Below, in pieces: positions 53,048 through 62,394 of a DNA stretch of 64,000 nt (its first letter is position 1; each line of letters starts with the position of its first letter). Origin of the DNA: Sphingobacterium paludis (lineage in GTDB: Bacteria; Bacteroidota; Bacteroidia; Sphingobacteriales; Sphingobacteriaceae); the NCBI RefSeq assembly GCF_004364125.1, contig NZ_SNZV01000005.1, forward strand, positions 186,001-250,000, written 5' to 3'. The translations under genes and the position numbers were made by a program. A model generated the notes under the pieces. The model did not search any database. It was not told the DNA's origin and saw only the letters and a program-made list of their open reading frames with translations.

Positions 53048-53248
53048 TTAAAAAAGGACTGTAGATTTTAAAATCAGTACTTTTATATTATTTGCAATCT
53101 GTTGTGCATTATGAAATCTGAAAACGCTTGTAATGTGATGCTGAGTTAAATCAAACCATCAACATCAATACTCTTAGATTCTTCCTATCTTTAGAATGAG
53201 CTTTTTGAAGTAATAATGCAGATCGGATATTTACAAATGTAATAAAAA

Positions 53249-53704
53249 ATGGAAACTGTATTTAAAACATGGAAAACTAGTCGGAAATTATATCTGGATT
53301 TTTTTGATAAATATTCGTTAGACCAACTCAATAAAATCCCCAACGGATTTAATAACAATCTGATCTGGAACATCGGACACATCATTGCTACGCAACACAA
53401 ATTGATTTACATAGGCTCCGATTTGCAAGGATATCTTTCTGACGAAGTATTCAATAAATATCAATCTGGAACTAAACCGACAGCGCCCGTTTCTCAACAA
53501 GAAGCAGACGGACTTAGATCCCTGTTGATTTCTCAGATTGAACGAACCATCAATGATTTTGAAAATGGGACTTTCGTTACCTATAACGAACGTACAACAG
53601 GAGTTGGATTTCACTTAACTTCTATTCAAGATGCGTTTGAATGCAATAACTTTCACGAAGGGTTACATTTGGGATATGCAATGAGCATCAGAAAATTTGT
53701 TTAA
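53249..53704 (+). CDS. DinB-family metal-binding protein
   Basis: 151 residues. FKTWKTSRKLYLDFF, IWNIGHIIATQHKLIY and FHEGLHLGYAMSIRKF match the DinB/YfiT four-helix fold; His in the first and the HEGLH pair bind metal. It may be a thiol transferase or detoxification enzyme. It is between the importer and araC, on the plus strand. Confidence 0.82.
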   Translation: METVFKTWKTSRKLYLDFFDKYSLDQLNKIPNGFNNNLIWNIGHIIATQHKLIYIGSDLQGYLSDEVFNKYQSGTKPTAPVSQQEADGLRSLLISQIERTINDFENGTFVTYNERTTGVGFHLTSIQDAFECNNFHEGLHLGYAMSIRKFV

Positions 53705-53763
53705 AGCAAATTTTCTGATGCATCCTAATTAGGATGCCGCTAAACCAATTAAAGCGTCCGTTC

Positions 53764-54543
53764 TTATTTGGTTTTAAATTCCGTAGGTCTCATATTAGTT
53801 AGTTGCTGAAAATTATTGCTAAACGCAGATATATTTGAATATCCTATTTCATAAGCTATCTCCGTCATGTTCGAATCTGTATTATTAATCAATTCCATTG
53901 CTCTAATAATACGAAGCATTTTTAAGTATTGAACAAAAGTGATATGCAATTTCGTTTGGAATAATCTGGTCAAACTTCTTACACTCATTCCCGATTGCTG
54001 AGCAATACTATCTAAACTTAGATTTTCATTTAATCGATTTCTAAAACCGTCGATTATGGTATTAAGCCTTGGATCGTCCGTTGTAGGAAGTTGAATGGAG
54101 AATTTTTGGAGGTTTTCCTTTGATAATACGCTTTTAAGCGTAGTTAAAAACTCAAATTCCCATGAACCTTTGCAATAATCACCTTGCCATTTCTCGCTAA
54201 ATGAGAGCATTTCTGCCAGAAGCTTACTAACAGGATAAATACCCAGTTCATCATAAAAACTATCTGCTTTTTCATCTGGAAAATAAATATTTATAATGTA
54301 TAAATCCTGTGTATTAAACATCAGATTGTGCTGGTAGTTTTTGGGTATCCATATATAATGATTAGACGGAATATAGAAATCTTTTGTGTCTGTTTGTAAA
54401 TAAGCAATTCCCCCATAAACCAATAATAACTGAGCCTTATCGTGCTGATGAGCAGGTAAACGCTGCTCAGTTTGTTGTCGCATCACTAGAATTGACTCAG
54501 GATTTTGATCCACAATATTTATTAATTGGCTAAGAATTTCCAT
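53764..54543 (-). CDS. AraC-family regulator with cupin-like N-terminus
   Basis: 259 residues. An N-terminal sensor half contains HQHDKAQLLLVYGG and IWIPKNYQHNLMF, a cupin-like ligand pocket. The C-terminal AraC domain has two helix-turn-helices (SIAQQSGMSVRSLTRLF and EIAYEIGYSNISAFSNNF) and ends in MRPTEFK. It is divergent from the exporter genes and carries the direct-repeat operator directly before its own ATG. Confidence 0.92.
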   Translation of the reverse strand: MEILSQLINIVDQNPESILVMRQQTEQRLPAHQHDKAQLLLVYGGIAYLQTDTKDFYIPSNHYIWIPKNYQHNLMFNTQDLYIINIYFPDEKADSFYDELGIYPVSKLLAEMLSFSEKWQGDYCKGSWEFEFLTTLKSVLSKENLQKFSIQLPTTDDPRLNTIIDGFRNRLNENLSLDSIAQQSGMSVRSLTRLFQTKLHITFVQYLKMLRIIRAMELINNTDSNMTEIAYEIGYSNISAFSNNFQQLTNMRPTEFKTK

Positions 54544-54545
54544 AT

Positions 54546-54575
54546 GGCCAAATATAGCAAATATTAGGCTAATTA
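54546..54575 (+). promoter_or_regulatory. Direct-repeat operator in the araC/exporter intergenic region
   Basis: GGCCAAATA (54546-54554) and GGCTAATTA (54567-54575) with 21-bp phase; the 18 bp from AAATATTAGG on are identical to the importer site. It lies 3 bp upstream of the araC ATG and about 300 bp before the exporter genes. Confidence 0.6.
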
Positions 54576-54635
54576 TATAAAAAGATAGCTTGGTACGTTG
54601 AATAATTTTGTTGTGTTAATAATCGTAGAATCGTT

Positions 54636-54871
54636 ATGAACATAAAATCATAAAACCAGACAAAGATTCTGAGCTTGAAATACAAGCCCCAAAATCTGAA
54701 CATAAATTAATTCGTACAGATGAAGAAATAGATAAAGCCAGCATCTACTGGCTGGCCTGTGCCTATTCCAGTCCCCTTATGCCAATGGTAGATTTAAGCT
54801 TTGCTTTTGATGAGTTGAAAAAGTTATTAAAACAATGGTTAGAAAAGAGAAAGAAACCAATCATTATATAA
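54636..54871 (+). pseudogene. Relic of a short ORF upstream of the exporter
   Basis: From 54653 a frame of about 72 codons to TAA at 54869-54871 has protein-like content (IRTDEEIDKASIYWLACAYSS, then FAFDELKKLLKQWL), but no start codon; the only nearby ATG (54636) is in another frame and meets a stop after five codons. A frameshift near the start or a truncation is likely. Family unknown. Confidence 0.4.
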
Positions 54872-54879
54872 AAAAACTA

Positions 54880-56214
54880 ATGAAACAATATAAAACAGTT
54901 CCGATTCTGGGTGTACTGATGCTGTTATTTACACCCCATATTTACGCTCAACATACAGAAAAAGTCCAACCATTAAGTTTGGAAGAAATATGGAAAGTTA
55001 CAGAAATGAATAATCGACAACTGAAACTATCTGATCTAAATCTTCAGCAAAGTAAAATAGAAATATTGGAAGCCAAAGACCGTTTGTTGCCCGAACTTTC
55101 AGTAGGTGGGGATTTAAAACTTAATTCCAAATTTCTGATTTACGACAATGGATTATTTTCTTCTCCACAGGATGTACCTGTAAAAGGCTATGGATACGGA
55201 GTGGGATACAACTTAAACTATAACCTCTACAACGGAGGTAAGGACAAGAGAAACGTAGCCATGAAAAAGGAAGAAGAGACACGAAAACAATATGAAGTTG
55301 ATGTGCAAAAGCATAGTGTAAAATATAATGTTGCAGTTGCTTATTTTGATTTATATAAGTTTTTGCATTTCTATGATTTTCTAAATGCAGAGATTGAAGC
55401 AGAAAAAAAGCAATTGAGATTGATAGAAAGTCTGCATAAAAACGGCACCGTATTAAAGAGTGATGTACTGAGAACCTCCGTGAAATTGTCTCAACTGGAA
55501 CTTAGTCTTTCCGATGTTACAAAAAAGATTGAAATCGCCAAACAACGGCTCAATATTCTGATGGGACGTGAAAATGATATGGGGCTAGCAATCAAATACG
55601 AAGATACAATTGAATTAAACGCTATCACAGAGGGTGACTACAATGACTATGTAGACATTGCTTTCAACAAATCTCCAGAATACAAAATGGCTGGTAGTGA
55701 CATCAAATGGAGTGAACTGAACGTAAAACAAGTGAAAGCTACGTTATTGCCTAAAGTTTCTTTGTACTCTAATTACAATTACAACTATCCACAGATTTCC
55801 TTTTATCCGTATTCAAATGACTTGTGGGGATTTGGTCAGACAGGAATTAAAGTACAGTATTCGATTGATAATTTGTACAAAAGCAAACATACCATTGCTC
55901 GTGTCCAAGTTGTCAGCAATCAGGCTAAAGAAAAAGCAGAAATGAAGAAGGACGAAATCTCTCTTCAGGTAAAAGAAGCTTATTTACAGCAAAAACAGGC
56001 TTTGGAGAGTGTGGAAACGGCAGAGAAAAATATCCTTAGAACTACTGAAACCGTTCGTGTTATCAGAAGTAGCTACTTAAATCAAGAATCACTACTGACC
56101 GATCTTTTGGAAGCAGAAAACGCTTTGTTGGAAGCCAAATTCAATCTTACAACAGCACAAACAAACGTAAAAGTAACCCATATCAGACTATTAGCAATTA
56201 TAGGAATTCTTTAA
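54880..56214 (+). CDS. TolC-family outer-membrane efflux protein
   Basis: 444 residues from the ATG at 54880, which gives a clear signal peptide (KQYKTVPILGVLMLLFTPHIYA); the frame has an earlier ATG at 54835 that overlaps the relic. LSLEEIWKVTEMNNRQLKL and AENALLEAKFNLTTAQTNV are TolC-type helices. It opens a TolC-HlyD-MFS operon, 7 bp before the adaptor gene. Confidence 0.88.
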   Translation: MKQYKTVPILGVLMLLFTPHIYAQHTEKVQPLSLEEIWKVTEMNNRQLKLSDLNLQQSKIEILEAKDRLLPELSVGGDLKLNSKFLIYDNGLFSSPQDVPVKGYGYGVGYNLNYNLYNGGKDKRNVAMKKEEETRKQYEVDVQKHSVKYNVAVAYFDLYKFLHFYDFLNAEIEAEKKQLRLIESLHKNGTVLKSDVLRTSVKLSQLELSLSDVTKKIEIAKQRLNILMGRENDMGLAIKYEDTIELNAITEGDYNDYVDIAFNKSPEYKMAGSDIKWSELNVKQVKATLLPKVSLYSNYNYNYPQISFYPYSNDLWGFGQTGIKVQYSIDNLYKSKHTIARVQVVSNQAKEKAEMKKDEISLQVKEAYLQQKQALESVETAEKNILRTTETVRVIRSSYLNQESLLTDLLEAENALLEAKFNLTTAQTNVKVTHIRLLAIIGIL

Positions 56215-56221
56215 TACAAAT

Positions 56222-57271
56222 ATGATGAACAAAAATAAAACAGATAAAATTATTGTAAGCCTAACCAAATGGTTTGGTATCGCATTATTCGTAGGGATCA
56301 TTATTTGGGGAGCTACCTATTTCTTAAAAGGGTATCGCTATGAACAGACCAATGATGCACAGGTAGATGCTTATCTTTCACCTATAAGCGCAAAAGTGGG
56401 TGGCTATATCAGCCAAATATATTACAAGGACAATCAGCTTGTTAAAAAAGGTGATACGCTTGTGGTCATTGAGTTGGACGAGTATGGACTGAAAAAAGAT
56501 GCTGCATCAGCAGAGCTCATGAGTTCACACGCCAAATTACCAATTTTGACGGCTAACGAAGAAACACAGCTTAAAAGCATTGAGGTTATGAAAGCACAAT
56601 TGGCAGGAGCTAAAGCAAGATTGAACCAACAGCAAAAAGAATTTGACCGTTATAAAAATCTACTGGCAGATGAATCTACCACACAACAGAAATTCGATAA
56701 CATCAGTGCTTCTTTATCCATTGCACAGTCAGATTATGATCAGGCTAAAGCTTCTTTACAAGTAGCAGAATCTAAACTTAATGATTTTAGAGCGCAACAT
56801 AATGCGATACAGGCAGAGATAAAAATTAAAGAAACACTTCTTCAAAGACAGGAATTAGACATTCGATACACGGTTATCACTGCACCTTTTGATGGACAAA
56901 TTGGTAAAAAGACTATTCAGGAAGGTCAACTGATACAAGCTGGGCAAACATTGGCTTTTTTGGTGAACAAAGCTGAGGAAAAATGGGTAATTGCAAATTT
57001 TAAAGAAACACAGATTGGCAACTTCAAGATCGGACAAGCTGTATCCATTGAAGTTGATGCCTTTCCGAATGAAAAATTCAATGGTACTATCGAATCACTT
57101 TCGCCCACCACAGGTTCACGTTATTCATTACTTCCACCAGATAATGCTACAGGCAATTTTGTCAAAATCATCCAACGGATTCCTGTTCGTATTAAACTAA
57201 CCGATACGCCTGAAAAATTAGGAAAACTCTCTGCCGGAATGAATGCCAATGTTTATGTTTTAAAAGATTAA
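56222..57271 (+). CDS. HlyD/EmrA-family membrane fusion protein
   Basis: 349 residues, one membrane helix (about 15-33). YEQTNDAQVDAYLSPISAKVGGYI is the biotinyl-like domain, followed by a coiled coil with ESTTQQKFDNISAS and a beta-barrel with ITAPFDGQIGKKTIQEG. It links the outer-membrane protein with the MFS transporter; the stop codon overlaps the MFS start. Confidence 0.92.
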   Translation: MMNKNKTDKIIVSLTKWFGIALFVGIIIWGATYFLKGYRYEQTNDAQVDAYLSPISAKVGGYISQIYYKDNQLVKKGDTLVVIELDEYGLKKDAASAELMSSHAKLPILTANEETQLKSIEVMKAQLAGAKARLNQQQKEFDRYKNLLADESTTQQKFDNISASLSIAQSDYDQAKASLQVAESKLNDFRAQHNAIQAEIKIKETLLQRQELDIRYTVITAPFDGQIGKKTIQEGQLIQAGQTLAFLVNKAEEKWVIANFKETQIGNFKIGQAVSIEVDAFPNEKFNGTIESLSPTTGSRYSLLPPDNATGNFVKIIQRIPVRIKLTDTPEKLGKLSAGMNANVYVLKD

Positions 57272-58863
57272 TGATGCAGGCACATAAAAAACCTATTTTC
57301 AAATCCTGGGTATCTGAATGGGTGGCGAGATCCGTCATATTTGCCATTCTGATGACTTGTCTGTTTAGCTTCGCTTTTTACAGCAGTCCGATTGCAACAA
57401 TGGGATTTTACGGTATACAACCTACCGATGTACAATATGGCATGGTCGTTATTTACGGCTCTACCGTAGCTTTCCTGGCACTTGATTTTCGAATCGTAAA
57501 ATATTTTGCCCCTAGGAAATATTTACTGATTGCCCTTGCCGTAAATGCAATATGTTCTGTAATCTGTTTTCATTTCAAAGATTGGACATTGTTTGTTATC
57601 TGCCAGTTTTTTCAAGGAATTACCTGTGCCTTGATGTCAGGAATTGTGTTACAACTAATTTTTCCACGTTTACAGTCTGTACGTGCACGTGTGATCGCTT
57701 ATAGCCTACTGTATGGCAGCATACAGATTGCCGTTCCTTTTTATTCTATTTTTACCAGCTTGGTCATTGATTTTTTTGATTTTAACTGGCTATTCTACGG
57801 ATTTATTGTCATACTCTTAATGCTAACAATTACTGTATTGCTAACAATGAACAGTAAAGCTCGATTTACCAAAAAGATTCCACTTTATCAGGTGGATTGG
57901 ATAGGTTATCTGTTTTACGTGTCTTTCATCTTAATCTTAGGATACATCCTTGTATATGGGCGACAATTGGGATGGTTCGGTAGTTCATTAATCACTATGC
58001 TTAGTGTAATCAATTTAATTATTCTTTCACTTTTCATCATGAGAGAATTGAAGCTTAAACGACCATTAATCAACTTACAGATTTTCAAGACAAAGAATTT
58101 TGTCATTGGGCTATTACTACTTTTTACATTTTATATTTTTAAGGGAAGTACAGGACTTGCTTACGGCTATCTTGAAGTAATTTTAGGAAATGACCCACTG
58201 AGCACCATTCCGATATGGACGTCTGTAATTTTTGGAACTACAGTGAGTATGTTCATTACCTCTAGATTTGTCTTGATGGGCTACAACCTGATAAGAATGA
58301 TTATTGCTGGCTTTGGAATAATGGCGATTTATTATGCTTATATGATACTATTTGTTTCTGTACAGGGCGAAACAATTGATTTCATTTTACCGATGTTTCT
58401 TTATGGTGTGGCAACAGGAGTCTTATTTGTCCCTATTGTTTCGTTTACAGCTTCATCAGCACCGCCAGCAATTGCTATCAATGCATCGCTTGTTGGAATA
58501 TTGGCTAGGTTTACTGGATTTGCAGCTAGTCTGGCACTGAATAACGAACTTCAATTATTTGCAAAATCAGGAGTTCGCGAAAAGATTCGGGAAGCAGTTA
58601 CGGAAACGAACCCACAATTGCTAGCTACCTTACTGGATATTCAAAATCAATATACGAATGCCGGTAGCGATATCTATACTTCAAAAGCAGTATCCTCAGG
58701 ATATTTTAATCAAATGGTAGGTCATCAAATATTGGCTCGTGCTACTAGAGATTATTACGACTGGATGCTAATAGGTGTGATTTTGGTAATTGTTGTTTTG
58801 CTCCTCTTGCCACAAATTCAACATGTTGTTTTGAAATTAAGAAAAGGTAATATCCCTTATTAG
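57271..58863 (+). CDS. MFS exporter, DHA2-like (EmrB type)
   Basis: 530 residues with about 14 membrane helices. The cluster TolC-HlyD-MFS is an EmrAB-TolC-like tripartite pump. It exports a drug or, given the AraC-linked importer, possibly a siderophore or other chelate; substrate is unknown. It starts on the last base of the adaptor's stop codon. Confidence 0.88.
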   Translation: MMQAHKKPIFKSWVSEWVARSVIFAILMTCLFSFAFYSSPIATMGFYGIQPTDVQYGMVVIYGSTVAFLALDFRIVKYFAPRKYLLIALAVNAICSVICFHFKDWTLFVICQFFQGITCALMSGIVLQLIFPRLQSVRARVIAYSLLYGSIQIAVPFYSIFTSLVIDFFDFNWLFYGFIVILLMLTITVLLTMNSKARFTKKIPLYQVDWIGYLFYVSFILILGYILVYGRQLGWFGSSLITMLSVINLIILSLFIMRELKLKRPLINLQIFKTKNFVIGLLLLFTFYIFKGSTGLAYGYLEVILGNDPLSTIPIWTSVIFGTTVSMFITSRFVLMGYNLIRMIIAGFGIMAIYYAYMILFVSVQGETIDFILPMFLYGVATGVLFVPIVSFTASSAPPAIAINASLVGILARFTGFAASLALNNELQLFAKSGVREKIREAVTETNPQLLATLLDIQNQYTNAGSDIYTSKAVSSGYFNQMVGHQILARATRDYYDWMLIGVILVIVVLLLLPQIQHVVLKLRKGNIPY

Positions 58864-59101
58864 AATGAACAATATATTCTACAACATATCAAATAAATTA
58901 GATGAGGATCTTAAAAAATCATCTTATCGATGTTACTTCTGTAAGTGCCCCTAAAAATAGACAGTTTAAAATTGGGATCAATGCTTGTATTTAAGTTATT
59001 TGATATTAAAGCGAATCGTTTCTACGGCAAATACACTACACTCCCTTAGGATATTAGGACTTTCATTTCTCTAGTTCCTAAAATACTAGGAAGTAGTTAT
59101 T

Positions 59102-59815
59102 CTATACCATTAATTTTAGTAAGTCGGATTTGTAAGAAGCTCCAATTGGAATTTTATGCATGCTTATCTTTAATCTATTCCCTTCAATCATTTCAATATG
59201 TTGTAATGAAACGATAAATGACTTATGAACCCGTTTAAATAGTTTCGAGGGTAAAATATCTTCCAGACTTTTCAAGGTATATAGGGCTGTAATTCGCTCC
59301 TTGCTTGTGTGGAAGGTTACATATTCTCTTTGTCCCTCAACGAATAACAAATCATCATAATTAATTTTGTAGAACTTAGTTCCATCTTTTACCGTAAAAT
59401 AAGAAGATTGGTATTCCTTGGGATCATTTTGTTCGGTCGGTCTTTTAATCTCTTTTTTCACATAGTCAAATCTATCTTTAGCCTTATAACAAGCCGTTAA
59501 AAATCTCGAAAATTCCACCGGCTTTAGCAAGTAATCTACTGCGTGCTGTTCGAACCCCTCCAACGCATACTCTGAATAAGCAGTAGAAAAAATAATTAAC
59601 GGGCCATTCCGTAAGCTTTTTGAAAACTCTACTCCTGTCATACTAGGCATCTGTATATCAAGAATAAGCAAGTCTATCTGCTGCTCGGCCATTAATCCCA
59701 TTGCTTCAAATACATCGCTACAAGAACCAATTAAATTCAGAAATGGAACCTTTTCAATATAATGTGTCAAGAGCTTACGCGCATGAAAATCATCATCCAC
59801 TACCAATACCTTCAT
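59102..59815 (-). CDS. LytTR response regulator
   Basis: 237 residues. The receiver has acidic residues in VVDDDF, Asp53 in LLILDIQMPSMTG and the conserved Lys of YLLKPVEF; the LytTR DNA-binding domain (about 135-237) includes FVEGQREYVTFHTS and FKRVHKSFIVSL. It overlaps the kinase gene by 4 bp and presumably controls the divergent RND operon. Confidence 0.93.
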   Translation of the reverse strand: MKVLVVDDDFHARKLLTHYIEKVPFLNLIGSCSDVFEAMGLMAEQQIDLLILDIQMPSMTGVEFSKSLRNGPLIIFSTAYSEYALEGFEQHAVDYLLKPVEFSRFLTACYKAKDRFDYVKKEIKRPTEQNDPKEYQSSYFTVKDGTKFYKINYDDLLFVEGQREYVTFHTSKERITALYTLKSLEDILPSKLFKRVHKSFIVSLQHIEMIEGNRLKISMHKIPIGASYKSDLLKLMV

Positions 59816-60825
59816 GATACTATTTGTTTAGCTATTTTAAAAACCAATTGTAAACTGTACAACTCGTCGTTTTCTTGGATGATTAGTGAATAGTCATTAT
59901 CAAAATTCATCTCCAATCTTTTCCGTAAATTTTGCAAACCGATATGTGTACTCCTTACAATGCTTATCTCGCCTTCTGAAGATTTTGTATTAACCGCTTT
60001 AAAGGTCAAAACATTTTCTTCACACGCTAAATCCAAACGAACAAAGTCTGTATCCGAATGTAGAGAACAGTATTGAAAGCAGTTTTCGATAATCGGCTGA
60101 AAAATCATCGGTGGCACAAGCTTATCGTGATTTCCGGCATTGCTATGGTTAAATATAATCTTTTGTTTATCAGTTTCATTTCTCGATTTCTGAAAATCCA
60201 AATAGTGTTCTATATACTCAATTTCTTTACCCAACAACACGTGTTTAGCATCACATTCTTCTAGAACATAGCGCAGCATTTTAGACAATTTCATAACATA
60301 ATCAGAAGCCTGTTTGGAATCAAAATAGGTCATGGAATATATATTATTTAACGCATTAAATAGAAAATGGGAATTAATTTGTGATTTAAGCATATTCATC
60401 TCCATCGTTTTTTGCTCTATAATAGATTCCTTGTCTTTATTTAGAAAATAGATTACAGTACAAAAAATATAAGTAATTGCTGAAATATTATTATGACTTT
60501 GTTTTTGTGATAAAAGGTCGATTTCTATCTGAAATAACGTGCGAGAAGTTCCTAAAATAAAATATACCAATACATTGACTAGTATAATTAGTGCAAATGA
60601 GCAAAGGATGTACACAATAATCTTAGATCGAGCTAGCAATTTAGGTATCAATAATTTGGTGGTCACTATCCAGACTAAAAAAATGTTCAGGGGTGTCAGC
60701 AATGCTATAACTGTTGCCGGAAAGAAGGAGTATGGTGAGATCACATTTACCAAGCTAACATAGCAGATTAGAATCCCAACTATCACTGTCATTCGTTTTT
60801 TAGCCAGTTTTTTCATACACAACAA
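59812..60825 (-). CDS. LytS/YehU-type sensor histidine kinase
   Basis: 337 residues with four N-terminal membrane helices. The phosphoacceptor is His153 in NSHFLFNALNNIYSM; LVPPMIFQPIIENCFQY is the N-box and IGLQNLRKRLEM the G-region of the His_kinase/HATPase type. It pairs with the LytTR regulator. Confidence 0.92.
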   Translation of the reverse strand: MLCMKKLAKKRMTVIVGILICYVSLVNVISPYSFFPATVIALLTPLNIFLVWIVTTKLLIPKLLARSKIIVYILCSFALIILVNVLVYFILGTSRTLFQIEIDLLSQKQSHNNISAITYIFCTVIYFLNKDKESIIEQKTMEMNMLKSQINSHFLFNALNNIYSMTYFDSKQASDYVMKLSKMLRYVLEECDAKHVLLGKEIEYIEHYLDFQKSRNETDKQKIIFNHSNAGNHDKLVPPMIFQPIIENCFQYCSLHSDTDFVRLDLACEENVLTFKAVNTKSSEGEISIVRSTHIGLQNLRKRLEMNFDNDYSLIIQENDELYSLQLVFKIAKQIVS

Positions 60826-61031
60826 AAATACGCAATAAATAGGCTTGGCAAAAAATATCCTACGAACCTAGCGGATTTCAATACCAACGAGCCATTTTCT
60901 AGTATAACCTCGAATTTCATGTGTTTTATATCGTTTACATATGTTCATGTAGATTGATAGCACACTTGTTGAATATTTTTCTGCTCTTGCATTCTCCTCT
61001 TCATTTTTGTCCGCAACATTAACAAAATGAT

Positions 61032-62381
61032 ATGGGAATACGACAAAGTCAATTTAGTCTGTTTTTGCTTACGTTCTGTCTGGCGATAGTTTCGACGGTA
61101 ACTAACGCACAACAGATAAACAAAGGCGGTACCTTAGAAGAGTGCATCAATTATGCATTAGAAAATAACGCAAAGATCCGACAATCAGAAGCGGATTATC
61201 ATGAATACTATTACCAAATCCAAGAAGTTAAATCTAACTTGCTACCTCAGGTATCTGGAAGTGGTGTTATAGACCGTAACATCGTTATACCCACAATGAT
61301 ACTTCCTGGAGAAATCGTAGGTCAACCTGGGACAAAAATTCCAGCACAGATGGGCACAAAAAATCTCCTTGATTTTTCGGCCCAAATCGAGCAGGTCATT
61401 TTTGACCCTGCATTATTTCAGGGGATTAGGATTGCAAAAACCAACCAAGAGCTGTTGACTCTTCAGAAGGAGCTTACAAAAGAAGAAGTTATCTACAATG
61501 TAAGTACGATTTTCTACGAAATAGCACGGACTAAAGAAGAGTTGAAAAATGTAGAAGACATGCTTATTCTACAAACCGAAAGCTATACCATTGTCGATGA
61601 ACGTATCGCACAAGGTATTAGTCGGCCCGTTGATCGTAACCGTATTCAAGTGAATATAAACGGTCTAAAAACTAGAAAAAGAGGCTTAGAAAGCATAATT
61701 TACCAACAGACAAATTATTTAAAAGCCTTGATAGGTGTGAATGTCAATGAAGATTTCACAATCCAATACGGAATCGCTTTGACTCCCCAAATTAATGATG
61801 CTTTTCCACCTTACGATAACACAAATCGGACAGAGATTCAACTATTAACGACCCAAAAAAATCTAGTGAACTTTGAAATTATACAAGAAAAAAAGAAATA
61901 CCTCCCAACACTTTCCGGTTTATTTTCCGCCGGATATCAGTTTCAATCCGATCAGTTTAGAATAACCCAAGATCCTTGGTTCAGTTCCGTTGCCATTGGT
62001 TTACGTCTTAAAGTTCCCATTTTTGATGGTCATGCAAAACGCAGCAGAATACAGCAATTACATTGGCAAAACCAACGGATCGAATCTCAGATTCTGCAAA
62101 AGCAACACGACCTCGAAGCTGACGAACGTAATGCATTCCATAAACTACAACTCTCACGGGAAAATCTAACAGAGCAAAAGCAAAATTTGAATTTAGCCGA
62201 AGACAATTACAACAAAACCAATTTACTCTACAAACAAGGATTGATCGATATCGGTGAGGTCTTCAGCACGGAATCATCTCTACTGGATGCAAAAACAGCA
62301 TACAGTAATGAATGTATTGCTTATAAAATTGCAGAAATAGAATTTCAGAAGGCCTTAGGAACACTTAAAAATAACTTATAA
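61032..62381 (+). CDS. TolC-family outer-membrane efflux protein
   Basis: 449 residues with a signal peptide (SLFLLTFCLAIVSTVTNAQ). GTLEECINYALENNAKIRQSEADYHEYYYQI and VFSTESSLLDAKTAYSNECIAYKIAEIEFQKALGTL are the outer-membrane factor repeats; in short, LEECINYALENNAKIRQSEA. It is the first gene of an OMF-MFP-RND operon; 206 bp lie between it and the divergent kinase. Confidence 0.9.
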   Translation: MGIRQSQFSLFLLTFCLAIVSTVTNAQQINKGGTLEECINYALENNAKIRQSEADYHEYYYQIQEVKSNLLPQVSGSGVIDRNIVIPTMILPGEIVGQPGTKIPAQMGTKNLLDFSAQIEQVIFDPALFQGIRIAKTNQELLTLQKELTKEEVIYNVSTIFYEIARTKEELKNVEDMLILQTESYTIVDERIAQGISRPVDRNRIQVNINGLKTRKRGLESIIYQQTNYLKALIGVNVNEDFTIQYGIALTPQINDAFPPYDNTNRTEIQLLTTQKNLVNFEIIQEKKKYLPTLSGLFSAGYQFQSDQFRITQDPWFSSVAIGLRLKVPIFDGHAKRSRIQQLHWQNQRIESQILQKQHDLEADERNAFHKLQLSRENLTEQKQNLNLAEDNYNKTNLLYKQGLIDIGEVFSTESSLLDAKTAYSNECIAYKIAEIEFQKALGTLKNNL

Positions 62382-62394
62382 AAACAAAAGAACA

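Noticed and set aside
58865..58954. 29-codon frame after the MFS gene with a CYFCKC tail
   Set aside because: Too short and without supporting features; no evidence that it is translated.
58969..58981. ATTGGGATCA as a copy of the tRNA-Lys 3' end (right attachment site)
   Set aside because: Only about six bases match the tRNA end; expected by chance.
59071..59093. TTCCTA/TAGGAA hairpin after the LytTR gene
   Set aside because: Weak AT-rich stem without a T-run on the minus strand; not convincing as a terminator.
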